From Rhizophagus irregularis (taxonomy: Eukaryota > Glomeromycota > Glomeromycetes > Glomerales > Glomeraceae), in contig NC_089445.1 in NCBI RefSeq assembly GCF_026210795.1, positions 124,001-188,000 of the forward strand: a stretch of 64,000 bases of DNA. Reading direction: 5' to 3'. The notes below the pieces were generated by a model. It worked only from the letters and a program-made list of their open reading frames with translations. It was not told where the DNA came from and did not search any database. Numbering within the stretch: the stretch's first letter is position 1; the number at the start of each line of letters is the position of its first letter. The position numbers and the translations under genes are program-made. Shown piece by piece: positions 49,187 to 61,090 of the stretch.

Positions 49187-49707
49187 ACTATCTAAATACA
49201 ATATTAATTTCTTTCACTAAAAATCTTACTTTTACAATTACGTAAATCATAACTAAACCCTCACACCTCTTACATTTCCCTTGTTTCTTGTTATTTTCAT
49301 TATTATTATTTTCTAGAATACATTGTAATTTCAAATCTATAGTCATTTTTTGTTTCTTCACTCAGATATCAATTTGAAGGATGTCCATATCTTCTTTAAG
49401 TTACTGGATTAGAACAAATAATATTAGATTCATCATTTCTTTGATGATTGTTACTATTTTCTTTATTAATAGTTTGATCCTTTTGGAGTAATTCTTGCTA
49501 TTTTTCGTCTATAAACATTTGAAATTTCAATAAACATTTCATTTTGTACATTTCTAATCATAAGTTGGAGTAAAGTTTGTGGTCCTCATAATCATCTTCA
49601 CGGAAATTCTTCTTATGATCATCATAATTTGTATTATAATAATGTGAAAAGCAAAAAAGTATTAGTGATATTTAACAAAGAAATCCATACAATAATTCAT
49701 ACCCTAA
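49187..49707. other. Eroded coding-like sequence, minus strand
   Basis: The minus strand shows scattered protein-like words, including RYGHPSN and KQGKCKRCEGL (a partial Cys-rich knuckle), broken by many stops. It is probably the decayed C-terminal end of a transposase; too damaged to assign. Confidence 0.3.
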
Positions 49708-49801
49708 TCCACACCTAAAGCTCTAAACGGTTCGGGCTAAACTGGGGAACTGATCTGAAACTAGCTCAAAATTCAGTTCGGTTCGGTTTGGGTATTAGAA
49801 C

Positions 49802-50069
49802 AGGACCGGGAAAACTACTAATAAAGGTCACCGGTTTTCTTGGTTCGAACCCATATTTAATTTTCAAAAAGGTCACCATAAAAATAATTAATAAAAGTCA
49901 CGTGTTGGTTCGCAAGAATAAGAAAATTTGAGTGAAGATCTTTCCTTTTTCTGTTTTTGGAGCGAAAACATGTGAATAAATAGCCAATTAACCAATCATA
50001 AGATGGTTCGCATATATATGATTTTCTGATTTTTTTCCGGTGACCTTTATATATAGTTTTCCCGATCCT
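49802..50069. mobile_element. hAT-type MITE nested in the foldback element (268 bp)
   Basis: Inverted ends are AGGACCGGGAAAACTA and the inverse of TAGTTTTCCCGATCCT. An exact 8-bp target duplication, ATTAGAAC, lies at 49794-49801 and 50070-50077. The inner arms share AAAGGTCACCGG. Confidence 0.85.
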
Positions 50070-50178
50070 ATTAGAACTGAAAAACCGGCGGTTCAGTTCG
50101 GTTTAATCTGATTTTTTATAAAAATGTTAAAAATCGAATAGCCGGCCATCTAGTGATCGTACAAAGTCGAGCCATATA

Positions 50179-50604
50179 CAGCGCGGAAAATCCATTATAA
50201 TTTAACCAGTTTTTCTGGTAAATTTCTGATAAAACCGGTAAAATCTTATAATCCCGGAATTGTTCTGGTCGTGGCGTAGCAAATTTCTGGAATATTTTGT
50301 AAATACCGGAAATTTCATTTAATAAATTTATATCAGATATCGCAAAAAAGTTTTTTATCTTTAATTTTATTAATTATTATTTCAGTAGTTTATTACAATA
50401 TGATTATTTAAAGCCAGTACGTCTTTTCTGGTTACTCCATATTGTATATGCACGAATAAAAAAAAGAAAAGATTATTATATATATCTAAAACCAGAATTT
50501 TTTTTAATTCCATAATTCCATACCGGTTGAAAAAATAAATTTCCGGAATTTTTATATTTAACCAGAATTTTTCTGAAATTTTTCTAAGGTTTTTTTCCGT
50601 GCTG
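50179..50604. mobile_element. hAT-type MITE nested in the foldback element (426 bp)
   Basis: Ends are CAGCGCGGAAAA and the inverse of TTTTCCGTGCTG. The target duplication is GCCATATA/GCTATATA (50171-50178, 50605-50612; one mismatch). The uninterrupted right arm of the host element (near 51250) shows the unoccupied sequence GATATATGGC, confirming the insertion. Confidence 0.85.
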
Positions 50605-51433
50605 GCTATATATCATTGGATTCCTCTCGATGAGACGCGTCGAATGGTGGTAAGATCATGTCTCTAGCATCGATAGATCACACGTTAATCTACGCTAAAT
50701 GATTTATAAATAATTGGAATTAGCAAGCTATCTATCATGCTAGAGACGTGATCTTAGCACCATTCGACGCGTCTCAGTGAGACAAATCCAATGAATATAA
50801 ATTCGTTCGTGTACGACCACTGGATGGCGAATAATATCAAGCTTCGCATTTTTTTAAAATTTTTGAGCATTAAAAATTAAAAATTCTGATACATGAATTT
50901 ATTTGTCATTCTCATTGAGACGAATCCAATGAGTCCTAATTCATATTTGTACGACCATTGGATGACGAATAAATTCATGTATTGGAATTTTTAATTTTTA
51001 ACGCTCGAAAATTTTTAAAAATGCGAAACTTGATATTATTCGCCATCTAGTAGTCATACACGAACGAATTTATATTCATTGGATTCGTCTCAATGAGACG
51101 CGTCGAATGGTGCTAAAATCATGTCTCTAGCACTGATAGATAGCTTGCTAATTCCAATTATTGATAAATCATTTAGCGTGGATTAACGGGTGTTCTATCG
51201 ATACTAGAGACATAATCTTACTACCATTCGATGCGTCTCGTCAAGACGAATCCAATGATATATGGCTTGACTTTATATGATCACTAGATGGCAGGCTATT
51301 TGATTTTTCGCATTTTTATAAAAATCGGATTAAACCAAACCGAACTGCCAGTTTTTCGGTTCAGTTCTTACGGATTTCAGCTCTAATCCGAACCGTCTAT
51401 AATCCGGACCAAACTGACCCGTTCAGAGCTTTA

Positions 51434-51515
51434 TCTACACCCTAATCCTTATCCTAATCTTTACCTTAATCCATACTCTAATTTACACTCTAATCCTTAC
51501 CCTAATCCATACCCT
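51434..51515 (-). repeat. Degenerate telomere-like CCCTAA array
   Basis: Units such as ACCCTAATCCTTA, TCCTAATC and ACCCTAATCCATA run to 51515. A short piece, ACCCTAATCCACACC, on the left of the foldback element (49701-49715) shows that the insertion split one array. The orientation is opposite to the array at 8310-8495. Confidence 0.7.
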
Positions 51516-52036
51516 AAATTTTTTGTTTAATTTTATGCTTATTTTGCTTTATTGTTAAACCTTTCATTCCATTTGGACTTAAGTAATACTCAACTCTTGT
51601 TTTTTTATAGGAAAATTCTTTTTGCAAAGCATATCATGCCAGATGACCTTCTAGTTCTTCCCATATCTGAAACTTTACACCTAAAACCAATATAATATGA
51701 AGTTCATTTTTCTCATCATTAGAAGTGGAATTTTCATTAACATATTCACAATAGTCCATTATTAAAATGTGTAATGAAAGAAAAGGAGGTAGGTTAATAA
51801 AAAAGAAAAAAAAATTAAAAAAGGCAATTCGTGAAAAAAAAAGTTTATTAATAGTTTAATCAAATGATGTCATAATAATAATTCATATAATCAGGTAAAA
51901 TCACCTGTGTGATGACTAGTTTTTTTTATATTTAAAATATTATTTTATTATAACATAATTTGATATAATAATTCAGGATAAACCAATTTTGACCTACAGT
52001 ATAACAAACTTTTTTCATAAATCAAAACTATCTATA
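51516..52036. other. AT-rich spacer, nothing recognised
   Basis: Sequence between the telomere-like array and the next MITE. The minus strand near 51640-51770 has a few coding-like words but many stops, and no assignment is possible. Confidence 0.4.
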
Positions 52037-52538
52037 CAGTGAAATTTGATAAATCAGATTTTTGATAAACCAGATTTGACCCTAAATTGAACTTTTTGCT
52101 GGAATCAAATTCAGTATATTAAAATAGTTTCAATATACCAAAGTTTACTAGTAAAAGTTTGATATTTGATATAAAGAATCAATTTTCCAACTAACTATAG
52201 TAAAAATGATTTGATAAACTGGATCACATGATCATTAATCAATAAAATTTAAGTAATGTGATGCGGTAAATCTTAATTTTGGCCAGAATTATAAAAATCT
52301 TAATTCTGGCTGAAATTATATATTACTTATATATTCAATTAAAAATAGTTTATATTCATTTTTAACTTAAAACTAAAATGAAAAATTAAAATGATATAGT
52401 GTATGTTAATTTTATTAGCATGAATTCTCTAAAAAAATTCAGTATAATAGATTTCCAATGTATCAAAATTTTTTCTCTATACCAGATATTCTGATAAACT
52501 GAATATTTTTAGTGGATTCAGTTTATCAAATTTTACTG
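52037..52538. mobile_element. Tc1/pogo-type MITE (502 bp)
   Basis: Ends are CAGTGAAATTTGATAAATC and the inverse of GTTTATCAAATTTTACTG, with TA on both sides (52035-52036, 52539-52540). GATAAAC/GTTTATC motifs recur internally. No coding remains. Confidence 0.75.
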
Positions 52539-52561
52539 TATATAATCAATTATATCACTAT

Positions 52562-53004
52562 TAGGGATGGCAACGGTCAGTCACGGTTGGTTATCGGTCG
52601 GTCATAACCGGTTATAGATTTTTGACCGACTGACTATTTTTGCTGACTGTTTTTCTGATCGTTTAACTGACCATTTGACTGACCATTTAACCGACCATTT
52701 AACCATTTTTTTTTAGTGAATTTAATTAAGAAAAAATATTAAAAAGTTTTTTTTTGATTAAATCTGCTAACAAAAACATTATACAACTTTTTTTTATTGA
52801 TTCAGCTCATAAAAAAAGTGTTAAATTAATAGGGTTGGTTAAATGGTCGGTTAACAATCAGTTAAACGGTTAGTTAAATGGTCGGTCAAACGATTGGTCA
52901 AAACTAGTCAGTTAAACGGTCGGTCAGAGCCTTTGACTGACCGATATCGGTTATAGTTATTAACCGGTTATGACCGGTTATGACCGTAATCATTGCCATC
53001 CCTA
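52562..53004. mobile_element. hAT-type MITE (443 bp), TAGGGATGGCAA family
   Basis: Ends are TAGGGATGGCAACGGTC and the inverse of CATTGCCATCCCTA. An exact 8-bp target duplication, ATCACTAT, lies at 52554-52561 and 53005-53012. Arms are rich in GGTCGGTCA/TGACCGACC. The same family as 53733-54254 by terminal sequence. Confidence 0.88.
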
Positions 53005-53095
53005 ATCACTATATATCAACTTTGTTATAAATTTTACAATATTACATATAATAAAGTTAATCATAAAACCAGTCATACTTATTTATACTAATTCT

Positions 53096-53642
53096 TAAAG
53101 CTGCCACCTAAAATTAGGTGAAACTGAAATGGTAAAATTAATTTAGGAAAAATACTTAATTTTGAAATGCTGAAACTATTCCAAAATTCTGATTGGCTGT
53201 TATAATATCATGTGACCAAAATTAAAATTTTTACCAAAATTATAACTGTATTCTAATACCATAATTTTGGCTCTGTGGTGATCTTTCTGATACGTGTAGC
53301 TTCGATTTAAGCCTATGTTTGCTTTGTGTAATATATATACTATATAAGGAAATTATGCATCTTTATGTACTAATATTACACAAAGTAAACATATGCTTAA
53401 AATGAAATTACACGTACTAGCTGTTACCAGAATTATGAAATTAGAATACAGATAAAATTTTAGCAAATTTATAAAGTCATGTGATTTTGTAATAGGCCAA
53501 TCAGAAGTTTTGGACAATTTCAGGAGTTTTGGAAAGATTTTGGGATTTTGGAAGAATTTTGGGATTTCAGAATTAGTTTTGAAAATAAAATTCTGGCTGA
53601 AATTATTTTGGAATTAGGAAATAATTTCAGGTGGCAGCTTTA
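53096..53642. mobile_element. hAT-type MITE (547 bp), TAAAGCTGCCACC family
   Basis: Ends are TAAAGCTGCCACCT and the inverse of AGGTGGCAGCTTTA. The target duplication is CTAATTCT/CTAATTCC (53088-53095, 53643-53650; last base differs). Its termini begin TAAAGCT like the large foldback at 49716. Confidence 0.82.
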
Positions 53643-53732
53643 CTAATTCCGGTCAGAATTAACTTAGTTTCAGCCGGCATTATTCAATGCAACAGACCAC
53701 TGATTCTCAATTTCAGTACATCTATTTACAAG

Positions 53733-54254
53733 TAGGGATGCCAAAAGTTCGGTTATAACCGATTATAACCGGTTTTTATCGGTTCGGTTACAGTTCAGTT
53801 TCAGTCCAAGACCGATCGGTTAACCGTCGGTTTTATATATAAAAAAACTGACAAAAAAACTGATCAGTTAATCATATATTCCAAAAGAAAAGAATGTTTA
53901 TTATATTGAGAATACTATTAAAAATTATGATTTTGGTGTTTATTTATATATATAGTATTCTTATTTTTGAAATAATAAGAAAATTTTTTATGAGTCGATC
54001 ACATGATTTTTCGTTCTGCTGAAAAAAATCGCAAAATTGACATTATTATCGTAAAAAAAATTATAATTTTAAGGAATATTATCAAATAAAATTATAATTA
54101 ACACTTTCTAACATTAGTTCATTCAATTTTGCAGTAATTTTGCGATCGGTTTTGCAATTCGGTTTTATCGGTCGGTTTTGCGGTCAGTTCAGTTTCAGCT
54201 GAAACCTGCAGTTTTAAAACCGAAACTGAACTGAACCGACCGTTGGCATCCCTA
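53733..54254. mobile_element. hAT-type MITE (522 bp), TAGGGATGCCAA family
   Basis: Ends are TAGGGATGCCAAAAGTTCGG and the inverse of CCGTTGGCATCCCTA. An exact 8-bp target duplication, TTTACAAG, lies at 53725-53732 and 54255-54262. Arms are rich in CGGTTT/AAACCG. Confidence 0.88.
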
Positions 54255-55723
54255 TTTACAAGATTTTATATGATAACAACATAGCATGCTTTCTATATAT
54301 TATCACTTTGCCGATCATTTTACCAATCACTTTCATTTTCCATTAAAAAAAATAATTTTAATGAAATGTTATATAAAAATAAAATTGCAAAATCTGTTAG
54401 GTATTATAATTCTGAATTATATAATTGTTTGACACAAGTGTACGCATTTTTATTAGCTAGATCTTGTGATATTACACAAAACTTAAATTCATGATATCTT
54501 TACTATCTTAATTAATAAATAGCGCTACAAAAAATTTAATAAGAGAAATGACATGACCACTGACTGCTAATGTTTATTTTTCTTTTACTTTAGAAGAAAT
54601 TCTTCAGTAAAGTTGGCAGAAAAAACTTAGAAATAGTTTTTTGTTAGAATCGAACCAACTGGAGTAATTTATGTAATTAATTTTATGTAATGCATGCATA
54701 TATTATTTTATTAATAAATAATAAATACTGCTAATTGTCACGTTCACGTGACTGCCGCCTGAAATATGGCACTATATGACACGTAGATTAGCAACGCGAA
54801 GGACTTATAGTTTCAGCAAAGTTTTAGCATTTATAGGTTTTATCAAGTTTCACTTTCCTTCAGAATTTTATCAACTTTTTAATAAACTTTAATATAGTTT
54901 TACCAGTAAAATTAAAATTAAAAATCACTGTCAAAATATTACGTCATGAGCAAAAAATCAATTATAATTATCATTAATAAAACATATTTAGAAATTGTAC
55001 AATTTGGTGATAGAGAATTTGAAAAAAAATTTTAGTACTAATATAGGTTAATCTAAACGTTACTGTTACATACAAGTTTTTTAGATTGCATCGATTGTTG
55101 AATTTCAACAGGAAAAAACGTGTTAAAGGGAATTACATATAACCGGTTTTTAATATAACAACAGCCACATTTAAATGAGCAGATGTTTATCTGTATATAT
55201 ATGGTAAATTTTAAATTAAATTTTTAATTTTTTTGGTACTACGACCGAAATATCGTGTATAAGAAACAATTTTTAATTTTTTTGACGTCCTTTGAGAAAA
55301 GTAATTCCGTCAATTGGCGTAAGTCTGATTAATAAGTATAGTGCAACATAAAAAAACTTTATTTTTTTTATATCTTGCACGAATCTAAACGTGTCACTCG
55401 CGTTATATTCTATTCTGTACAATCATAAAGTATGATTTTTTATGTTACAATAAAACAATAAAATAATGGCGGGTTTTCTTTTGTACAATAATACTATATC
55501 CTTACAAAGCAACACTGTCAATAACCGGTTACTCTACCCTTTTTGTAATTCATTCTCTGAATTCTGCTAAATAAAAAATCTAATCTGTGCTATATGTAGA
55601 AGAATACTTTTAAATTAACCTAATAACCAATCAGATTTAAATTCTCGCCATATTTTTTAACACACAGTCTTATGATAGAATATGTGATAAAAGGGTTTGA
55701 TGTGATATAATATTACAAAAATT
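54255..55723. other. Intergenic, 3' flank of VTC4
   Basis: Plain AT-rich DNA. A GTTCACGTGAC palindrome is at about 54743. No gene or bounded repeat is seen. Confidence 0.45.
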
Positions 55724-57935
55724 TTAGGATTTCTCATGTAATCGTAACCAAAAGTTGATAGTTACAGAAATTAACAACATTATGCAAATGAATGTGGGAC
55801 CGTATCTATCCTCATACGGCCCAGATTCTCTTTTTCTAATCTTTTTAACACGCCAAAGATAAGTCCCAAGGGCGTATAACATGACCATCATTGTGACAAA
55901 AACCAAAAAAGAAGCTGCGGTAACGGTAATTTTATCACCAAAATTCAATAATCCAATTGCAAAGCCGCCCAGGACCACACTGAAATTGAGCCAAGACAAG
56001 AAAGTCCTTTCATTGGCAAAAAATACTTTAGGTTCAACACGCACAGGAATGGCAATTTTTTTCCCATGGTAAGTTTTAGGAACCTTCCCAGCAGGTGTAA
56101 CTGTCGCTAAATATTCTTCTAGTTCTTCAAGTGAAGAAATATGCGGTGTACTTCGTAGTTGGGTATTTGTATTTTGGCTTGATTCACTTAGTAATGGTGT
56201 ATTTTCAGATGCATCTTCCTCATCTTCGTCATCTTCTAGACTATCAACTAGAACTTCGATATCCTCAGTTCCAGAAAACGGATTACCCCTTTCATTGGCT
56301 GGTGTAGTTGGATTACTTGCAGAAGGACGTTCAAGTCTAAAATTACTTGGAGGTTTGCGAATATCAATATCCATTTGTGGAAGCCAGAAAGGAAAAAGTG
56401 GGATTTGACGGCTATCCATAAGTGTTGCGACACCATGAATAAATTTTGAGAATTTTGGAACAGCTTCAACCTGAAGTATGATTAATTTTATTAGAATTCC
56501 TAATGCGCGAGTAAAGTGACTATTAAATTATCAACGTACCAAATGACTTTGCACTAATTCTTGAACCCATTCGGGTGGCTCTTGGCCGTACTGAGTCTGT
56601 AACTTAACTTCCAGAATTGCATAAGGGAATCTTTCAATCTCTCCATCAGGTAACTTTGAAAATGGATAATCTATCCCAATATCCATTCGACGCCAGTTAT
56701 TACCGGATCGAAGTCTCGGATTATTTTCGAAATTATCTTCACGTATCATACTTAGCTCCGTATCAAGTGAAATACGAACACGAGCATCACCAGGTAATTG
56801 AAAAGCAGTACGGTTATAAAAACTTCGAACGACTAAATTTATGTTATACGAGAATTAATTCTGCACCATTACGTGTAAGATTCCTATAGAAAGTGTACGC
56901 ACCTGGTCTTAATTTTTTGGTAAGGACACGATATTGCACTTCAGAAGCTAATTGTTCAAGACTTTCAATTTCTTTATCACCCTTTCCTTTTTGTTTCAAT
57001 TTTTCAAATGTCTTTTTATATTCTCCACGTAGATACTTGTTCACATCTTTTTCCTTAATGCCGAAACGCGCCTTCACAGATTTTTCGCCGGTCCAATCCT
57101 CTCGGTGTGTTTTACGTTCAACGAAGATTTCGTTGTTGTCCATCCCTCCATACCATCTTAATCGAATGGCTTCAGCCCCCTCGGACTTTTCCAATCGGCC
57201 AAGATAAAGATCGAAACTATCATTATCAAAATAAATTGAAGTGATAGCGGAATCAGCTGGTTCAAATTCCTTATTAGGATTAAATACTAATACCGGAAGG
57301 TGTTTAAGAATAAGAAGTTTTAACTCTGTAATGTTATCCGGATGAACCCAATATTTTGTGGTATTACGAACAAAATTTTGTTGTTGGCCACCGGCAGCGG
57401 CGTTACCCTTAACCGGATTCCCACGAGTACGAACAATATCATAATTACGTGATAATTTTACGATTAACGCGTCATAATTTTCTTTATAAAATGGTTTTGC
57501 ATTCAACCGTGCCATAAACATGGGCTTTAAAACCCATCTAGTTTGTTTATCATGTTTCTTAATAATCTTTAAGAAACCCGTATAATTCAAACGGGTAAAC
57601 TTGGCAAGGTCATGAACGTCAGCGATTATCATGGATAATTCTTCTTCAATCGCAAGAAAATCATCCTCGTTTGCAGAATTTGCTTCCATTATGTCATGAA
57701 TTTCCTTCTCACAATTTTGAATTCTCCTATTTATCTCCCCAGACTTAACGTCTTGGAAAGTAAATACTTTTTCGAGTTCTTTCTCGAGTAATTCAAAGAA
57801 AATGGTTTCGTCTTCTTCACTCCATTGATTACCACGAGTTCGAGTTTTTAGCTCTCGTTTTAGCTCATCGTAGCTTAAATAGTAGAAAGTCCATTCAGGA
57901 TAAAGAGAAGTTTTTAGGTGATGACCAAATTTCAT
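55724..57935 (-). CDS. VTC4: Vacuolar transporter chaperone 4 (polyphosphate polymerase)
   Basis: Three exons: 56903-57935, 56540-56832 and 55724-56470 (2073 nt, 690 aa; yeast Vtc4 is 721). An N-terminal SPX domain (about 1-165) carries the inositol-pyrophosphate-binding helix [13 protein letters not shown]. The tunnel catalytic domain has [32 protein letters not shown] and [18 protein letters not shown], the basic residues typical of the active Vtc4 subunit. An acidic linker ([11 protein letters not shown]) follows, then three C-terminal membrane segments ([40 protein letters not shown], and one starting [10 protein letters not shown]). Role: polymerises ATP gamma-phosphate into polyphosphate and passes it into the vacuole, powered by the proton gradient of the V-ATPase. 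It looks fully functional. Confidence 0.96.
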
Positions 57936-59471
57936 AATATACTAAATAAATATTATACGGACAAGTAAAAAAAGTCAGCAATTATAAAAAAGCACTGCAA
58001 GTTTAGGTAAAAATTGTGTTTAAATAGTTTATTACGTATTTTCAACTGTATACTCTCCATACAAGAATGGTAATATATTTGTTTACGCCGAAGAAACGCC
58101 ACACAAACAAACCTTATATGTTGAAGGAAGTTTGAAAAGGACGCCTATTATGCCTATTATGCCGGATATTTTAAACAACAAACATTATCAATAAAAATAT
58201 GATTATCATTGATGAGAACTATTTAAATATAGAATAGCTTAGTTAAGTAACTTTTCTCCGACATATTAAAAACTAATAATTTTCATTAATACAAATTGGA
58301 GATGAAACTAGCTAACTTCTTTCAAAGAACCTTAAAATTCACAAGAAAAGAAATAACGAAAAGTAATGCAGTGAAACTTCACAAAAGAATCAGATTGGAT
58401 CTCGCAACAATTTACAAATGCAAATGCAACAATTTAAAATCGAATAAGGATCTGCAACAATCTTGCAAATTATTATTTTTAAATAATCCGTAGCAAAAGG
58501 GCGTTTTTTTTTCATGTATAATCATGTGAAAATTGTAATTGCATTTCGCGATTGATTCATTTTTTACTTCAAAAGAAATGTTGTCAATTGGTTAAAGGTT
58601 TGCCCAAAATTTAAAATCTCGGCCAAATCTAGTAGTATCTTAGATAAATGTTCGGAAAAATATAATTGATCTACATATAAGACATTATGAATATTATATA
58701 TTTTGCTTATCTTGGAAACAAGATTCAGACGCAAAATGTACTAGAGCAAATAAATACGTCAATCAAATGTGTAAAAAATCTTTGGGATGTAAAGAAAACC
58801 GATATCAAATATAAATAATTTTATCAGTCTTTTCTGAAGAATCCTATCTCTATAGAAAGTATTTTAAGTACAGGGTTTACTAAAAATATTATTATTTTAA
58901 AATATTTCCAAATCACGGCTAAATCTAAATTCAAAACTTTGTTCAAATTCTGGCCGAAGCTAAAAAATTAAACTAAAAATTAATAAAATATACGATTTTT
59001 TACACTTCAAATTTGTTTTATTTTTTATATAATATAATTCCAAAAGTTTTTTGCTAATTATTTTTTTAAAAAAGGAAAGTTTATATTAATTTGAGATAGG
59101 ACTTTACAAGTTTTATAATTAGTTTTTCCTTTTTTTTTTGCAAAATTGTAGAAGTTTAAATCATTCTCTATCTAATAATTAATTAAGAATAACTAATAAC
59201 TCAAAATAAAAATTCAAATTTTTTTATTAATGGTACCGTATTCTCTTAAAATGTAGAGCACATGTATATAATTAAAGTTCACGCGATTTGATGAAAAATC
59301 AATCCACTTTGTTTATACCACAATAAAGGGTAAAGGGAACATGTTTATGTTTAGCAAATTCCACCCAACTATTATTTTATTGATATCTAATTTTTGATAC
59401 GTCTATTACACGCCTCCCTTAACTCACTCATGCTCATGATGCAACAATTTTCATATAATATGTAGTCAGAT
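57936..59471. other. Intergenic, upstream of VTC4
   Basis: No gene is supported; the open frame at 58296-58493 has low-complexity Lys/Asn composition. The first few hundred bases are the presumed VTC4 promoter, without a motif I can name. Confidence 0.45.
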
Positions 59472-61090
59472 TTAGCTCGGTGGTATTCGCAATATATAAG
59501 AACTGAATGGTTTAATAACCTCAAGTTTACGGGCTTTTGCTATTTTAAGATCTTGAATAACTCTCAATGACTTGATCAATTCATCTCTAAGAAGAAACAT
59601 GGCTCTGAGTAGTTCGTACAAATAACATAAATCAGATATTCTTGTCGGTAAAGGGAACTGAGACAACTTTCTTATACAATAAATCCCGCGACCAAATATA
59701 TATAGTTCAGAGATGATACAATTGTATCCTATAAAAAGTATAAATTATAGTAAATTTCAAATTATGAAAATCATATTGTTGAAACAAAATTACATTAATT
59801 GCATAACGAAGGTAAAATATTACCTTTTGTTTGTAGCCCAAATACTTTAAGTTTTTTAGCCAATTCAAATTCACATACATTATAGTCATAAAATAGATTA
59901 TTAAGTACGTCTACCAAACAACGATCTAGTTTACACTTGTCCCCTTCCGGATGCCTGCCTAGTCGGAAGTCGAGTTGGTGCTCCGGATAATTCAATTATC
60001 ACAAGTTCTTTATTGTCGGCATCTACAAGTGAACCAATACCATCTGCTTTGATCCAGTTCCCTTCGCAAGTCGGTGGTTTCGACGATTAGCCGATGATAA
60101 ACTCGTGATTTCACCCCTACAGTACGATATTTTGTTGTTATGTAACAAACAGCCAATAATACAAAAGATCCGTCAAAAAAGGGTGCTTACTTACCAAGTC
60201 ATATCTATTAAGTCTTTGAAAATGAAAATGAACGGCTCTATAATTGGTTCAATAAACCTTACACGAAATGTAGCCTCGGTTTGTGGTCGTTTAGCAAAGT
60301 ATTCCGGCCGGTTTTCAAGACAAAAAATACTGTTATATTGATATTATATAGTCAATGATAAGTTCGGTTCTTAATAATCTCATACCAACAGTACTTACTA
60401 ATGATCGATGATTCTACGAGCATACTTATCTTCATCAGTGGTTACTTCTTCATAGGAATCAAATGATTCCCTTATTTTTTTAATCTCGGGATTTTTCAAA
60501 TAATTGTTAAGTCTACTGAAGAAGGTAGGTCCACTGATGGCTTTGATATAGAAATAATTACGGACCATTCCTTAGCAAAACAGAATGGAGGTCTGCGTTG
60601 CTCCGTTACATTGTCCAGGTCAATTATATGAGCGTAATATTCTCTGCCCAACAGAAAAATGGAATAAATATGAAATGAAGTCGATTGGAGAATTACAAAA
60701 AACCACCAATACTCACTCTTCAAGTTCACTTTCATCACTTTCGGATTTCACATCATCCTCCTTTTGAGAATAATCTACTTCATCTTCGGACTCATCATCA
60801 TCTTCTTCTTTGGACTCATCATCTCCGGACTTATGAATTGAATCATTATTTCTGTTTTGGACCTGGCGCAAAATAGAATTATTTAAGTGAAGGTCTTCTC
60901 AGAAAAGGCGACATGCATATGATTAATCCACTCCGACAATACAGTATAAATTATTGATCAAAGAAATGTTACCAACTCAGTAAATCCTTCAAAGTGCATG
61001 AAAAATAAATCTTTGCCGATATTCTCTCTCTTCCGCTGGTCATCAACATTTTGCCAAAAATTGACAACTATTTGGGATCGGCATTCTTTC
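59472..61090 (-). pseudogene. Multi-exon gene of an unrecognised family, frameshifted
   Basis: Minus-strand exons read in order: about 60974-61090 (IVVNFWQNVDDQRKRENIGK, FEGFTEL), 60717-60862 (acidic: ESKEEDDDESEDE), about 60580-60650 (EYYAHIIDLDNVTEQRRPPF), and about 60440-60560 (RLNNYLKNPEIKKIRESFDS). Then come about 60180-60310 (FCLENRPEYFAKRPQTEATF), 59824-60116 and 59472-59728 (IYCIRKLSQFPLPTRISDLC). Splice sites are good, but the exon 59824-60116 needs two frame changes to read from GEITSL through KADGIGSLVDADNKELVIIE to KCKLDRCLVDVLNNLFYD. The D..(E)LVIIELSG arrangement could be a PD-(D/E)xK-like nuclease core, which is a guess. Either a recent pseudogene or a sequence error. Confidence 0.5.

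Larger units (their letters stand above)
49716..51433. mobile_element. Large foldback (palindromic) hAT-type element
   Basis: The ends TAAAGCTCTAAACGG and the inverse of CCGTTCAGAGCTTTA are flanked by TCCACACC (49708-49715) and TCTACACC (51434-51441), an 8-bp duplication with one mismatch. The two arms (about 0.5 kb each after removing two inserts) are inverse copies of each other, centred near 50915, and include GACGCGTCGAATGGTG-type modules. It landed in a telomere-like CCCTAA array. Two smaller hAT-type elements sit in its left arm. Confidence 0.8.

Noticed and set aside
58296-58493. 65-codon plus-strand open frame
   Set aside because: Low-complexity Lys/Asn/Leu composition with no supporting context; chance in AT-rich DNA.
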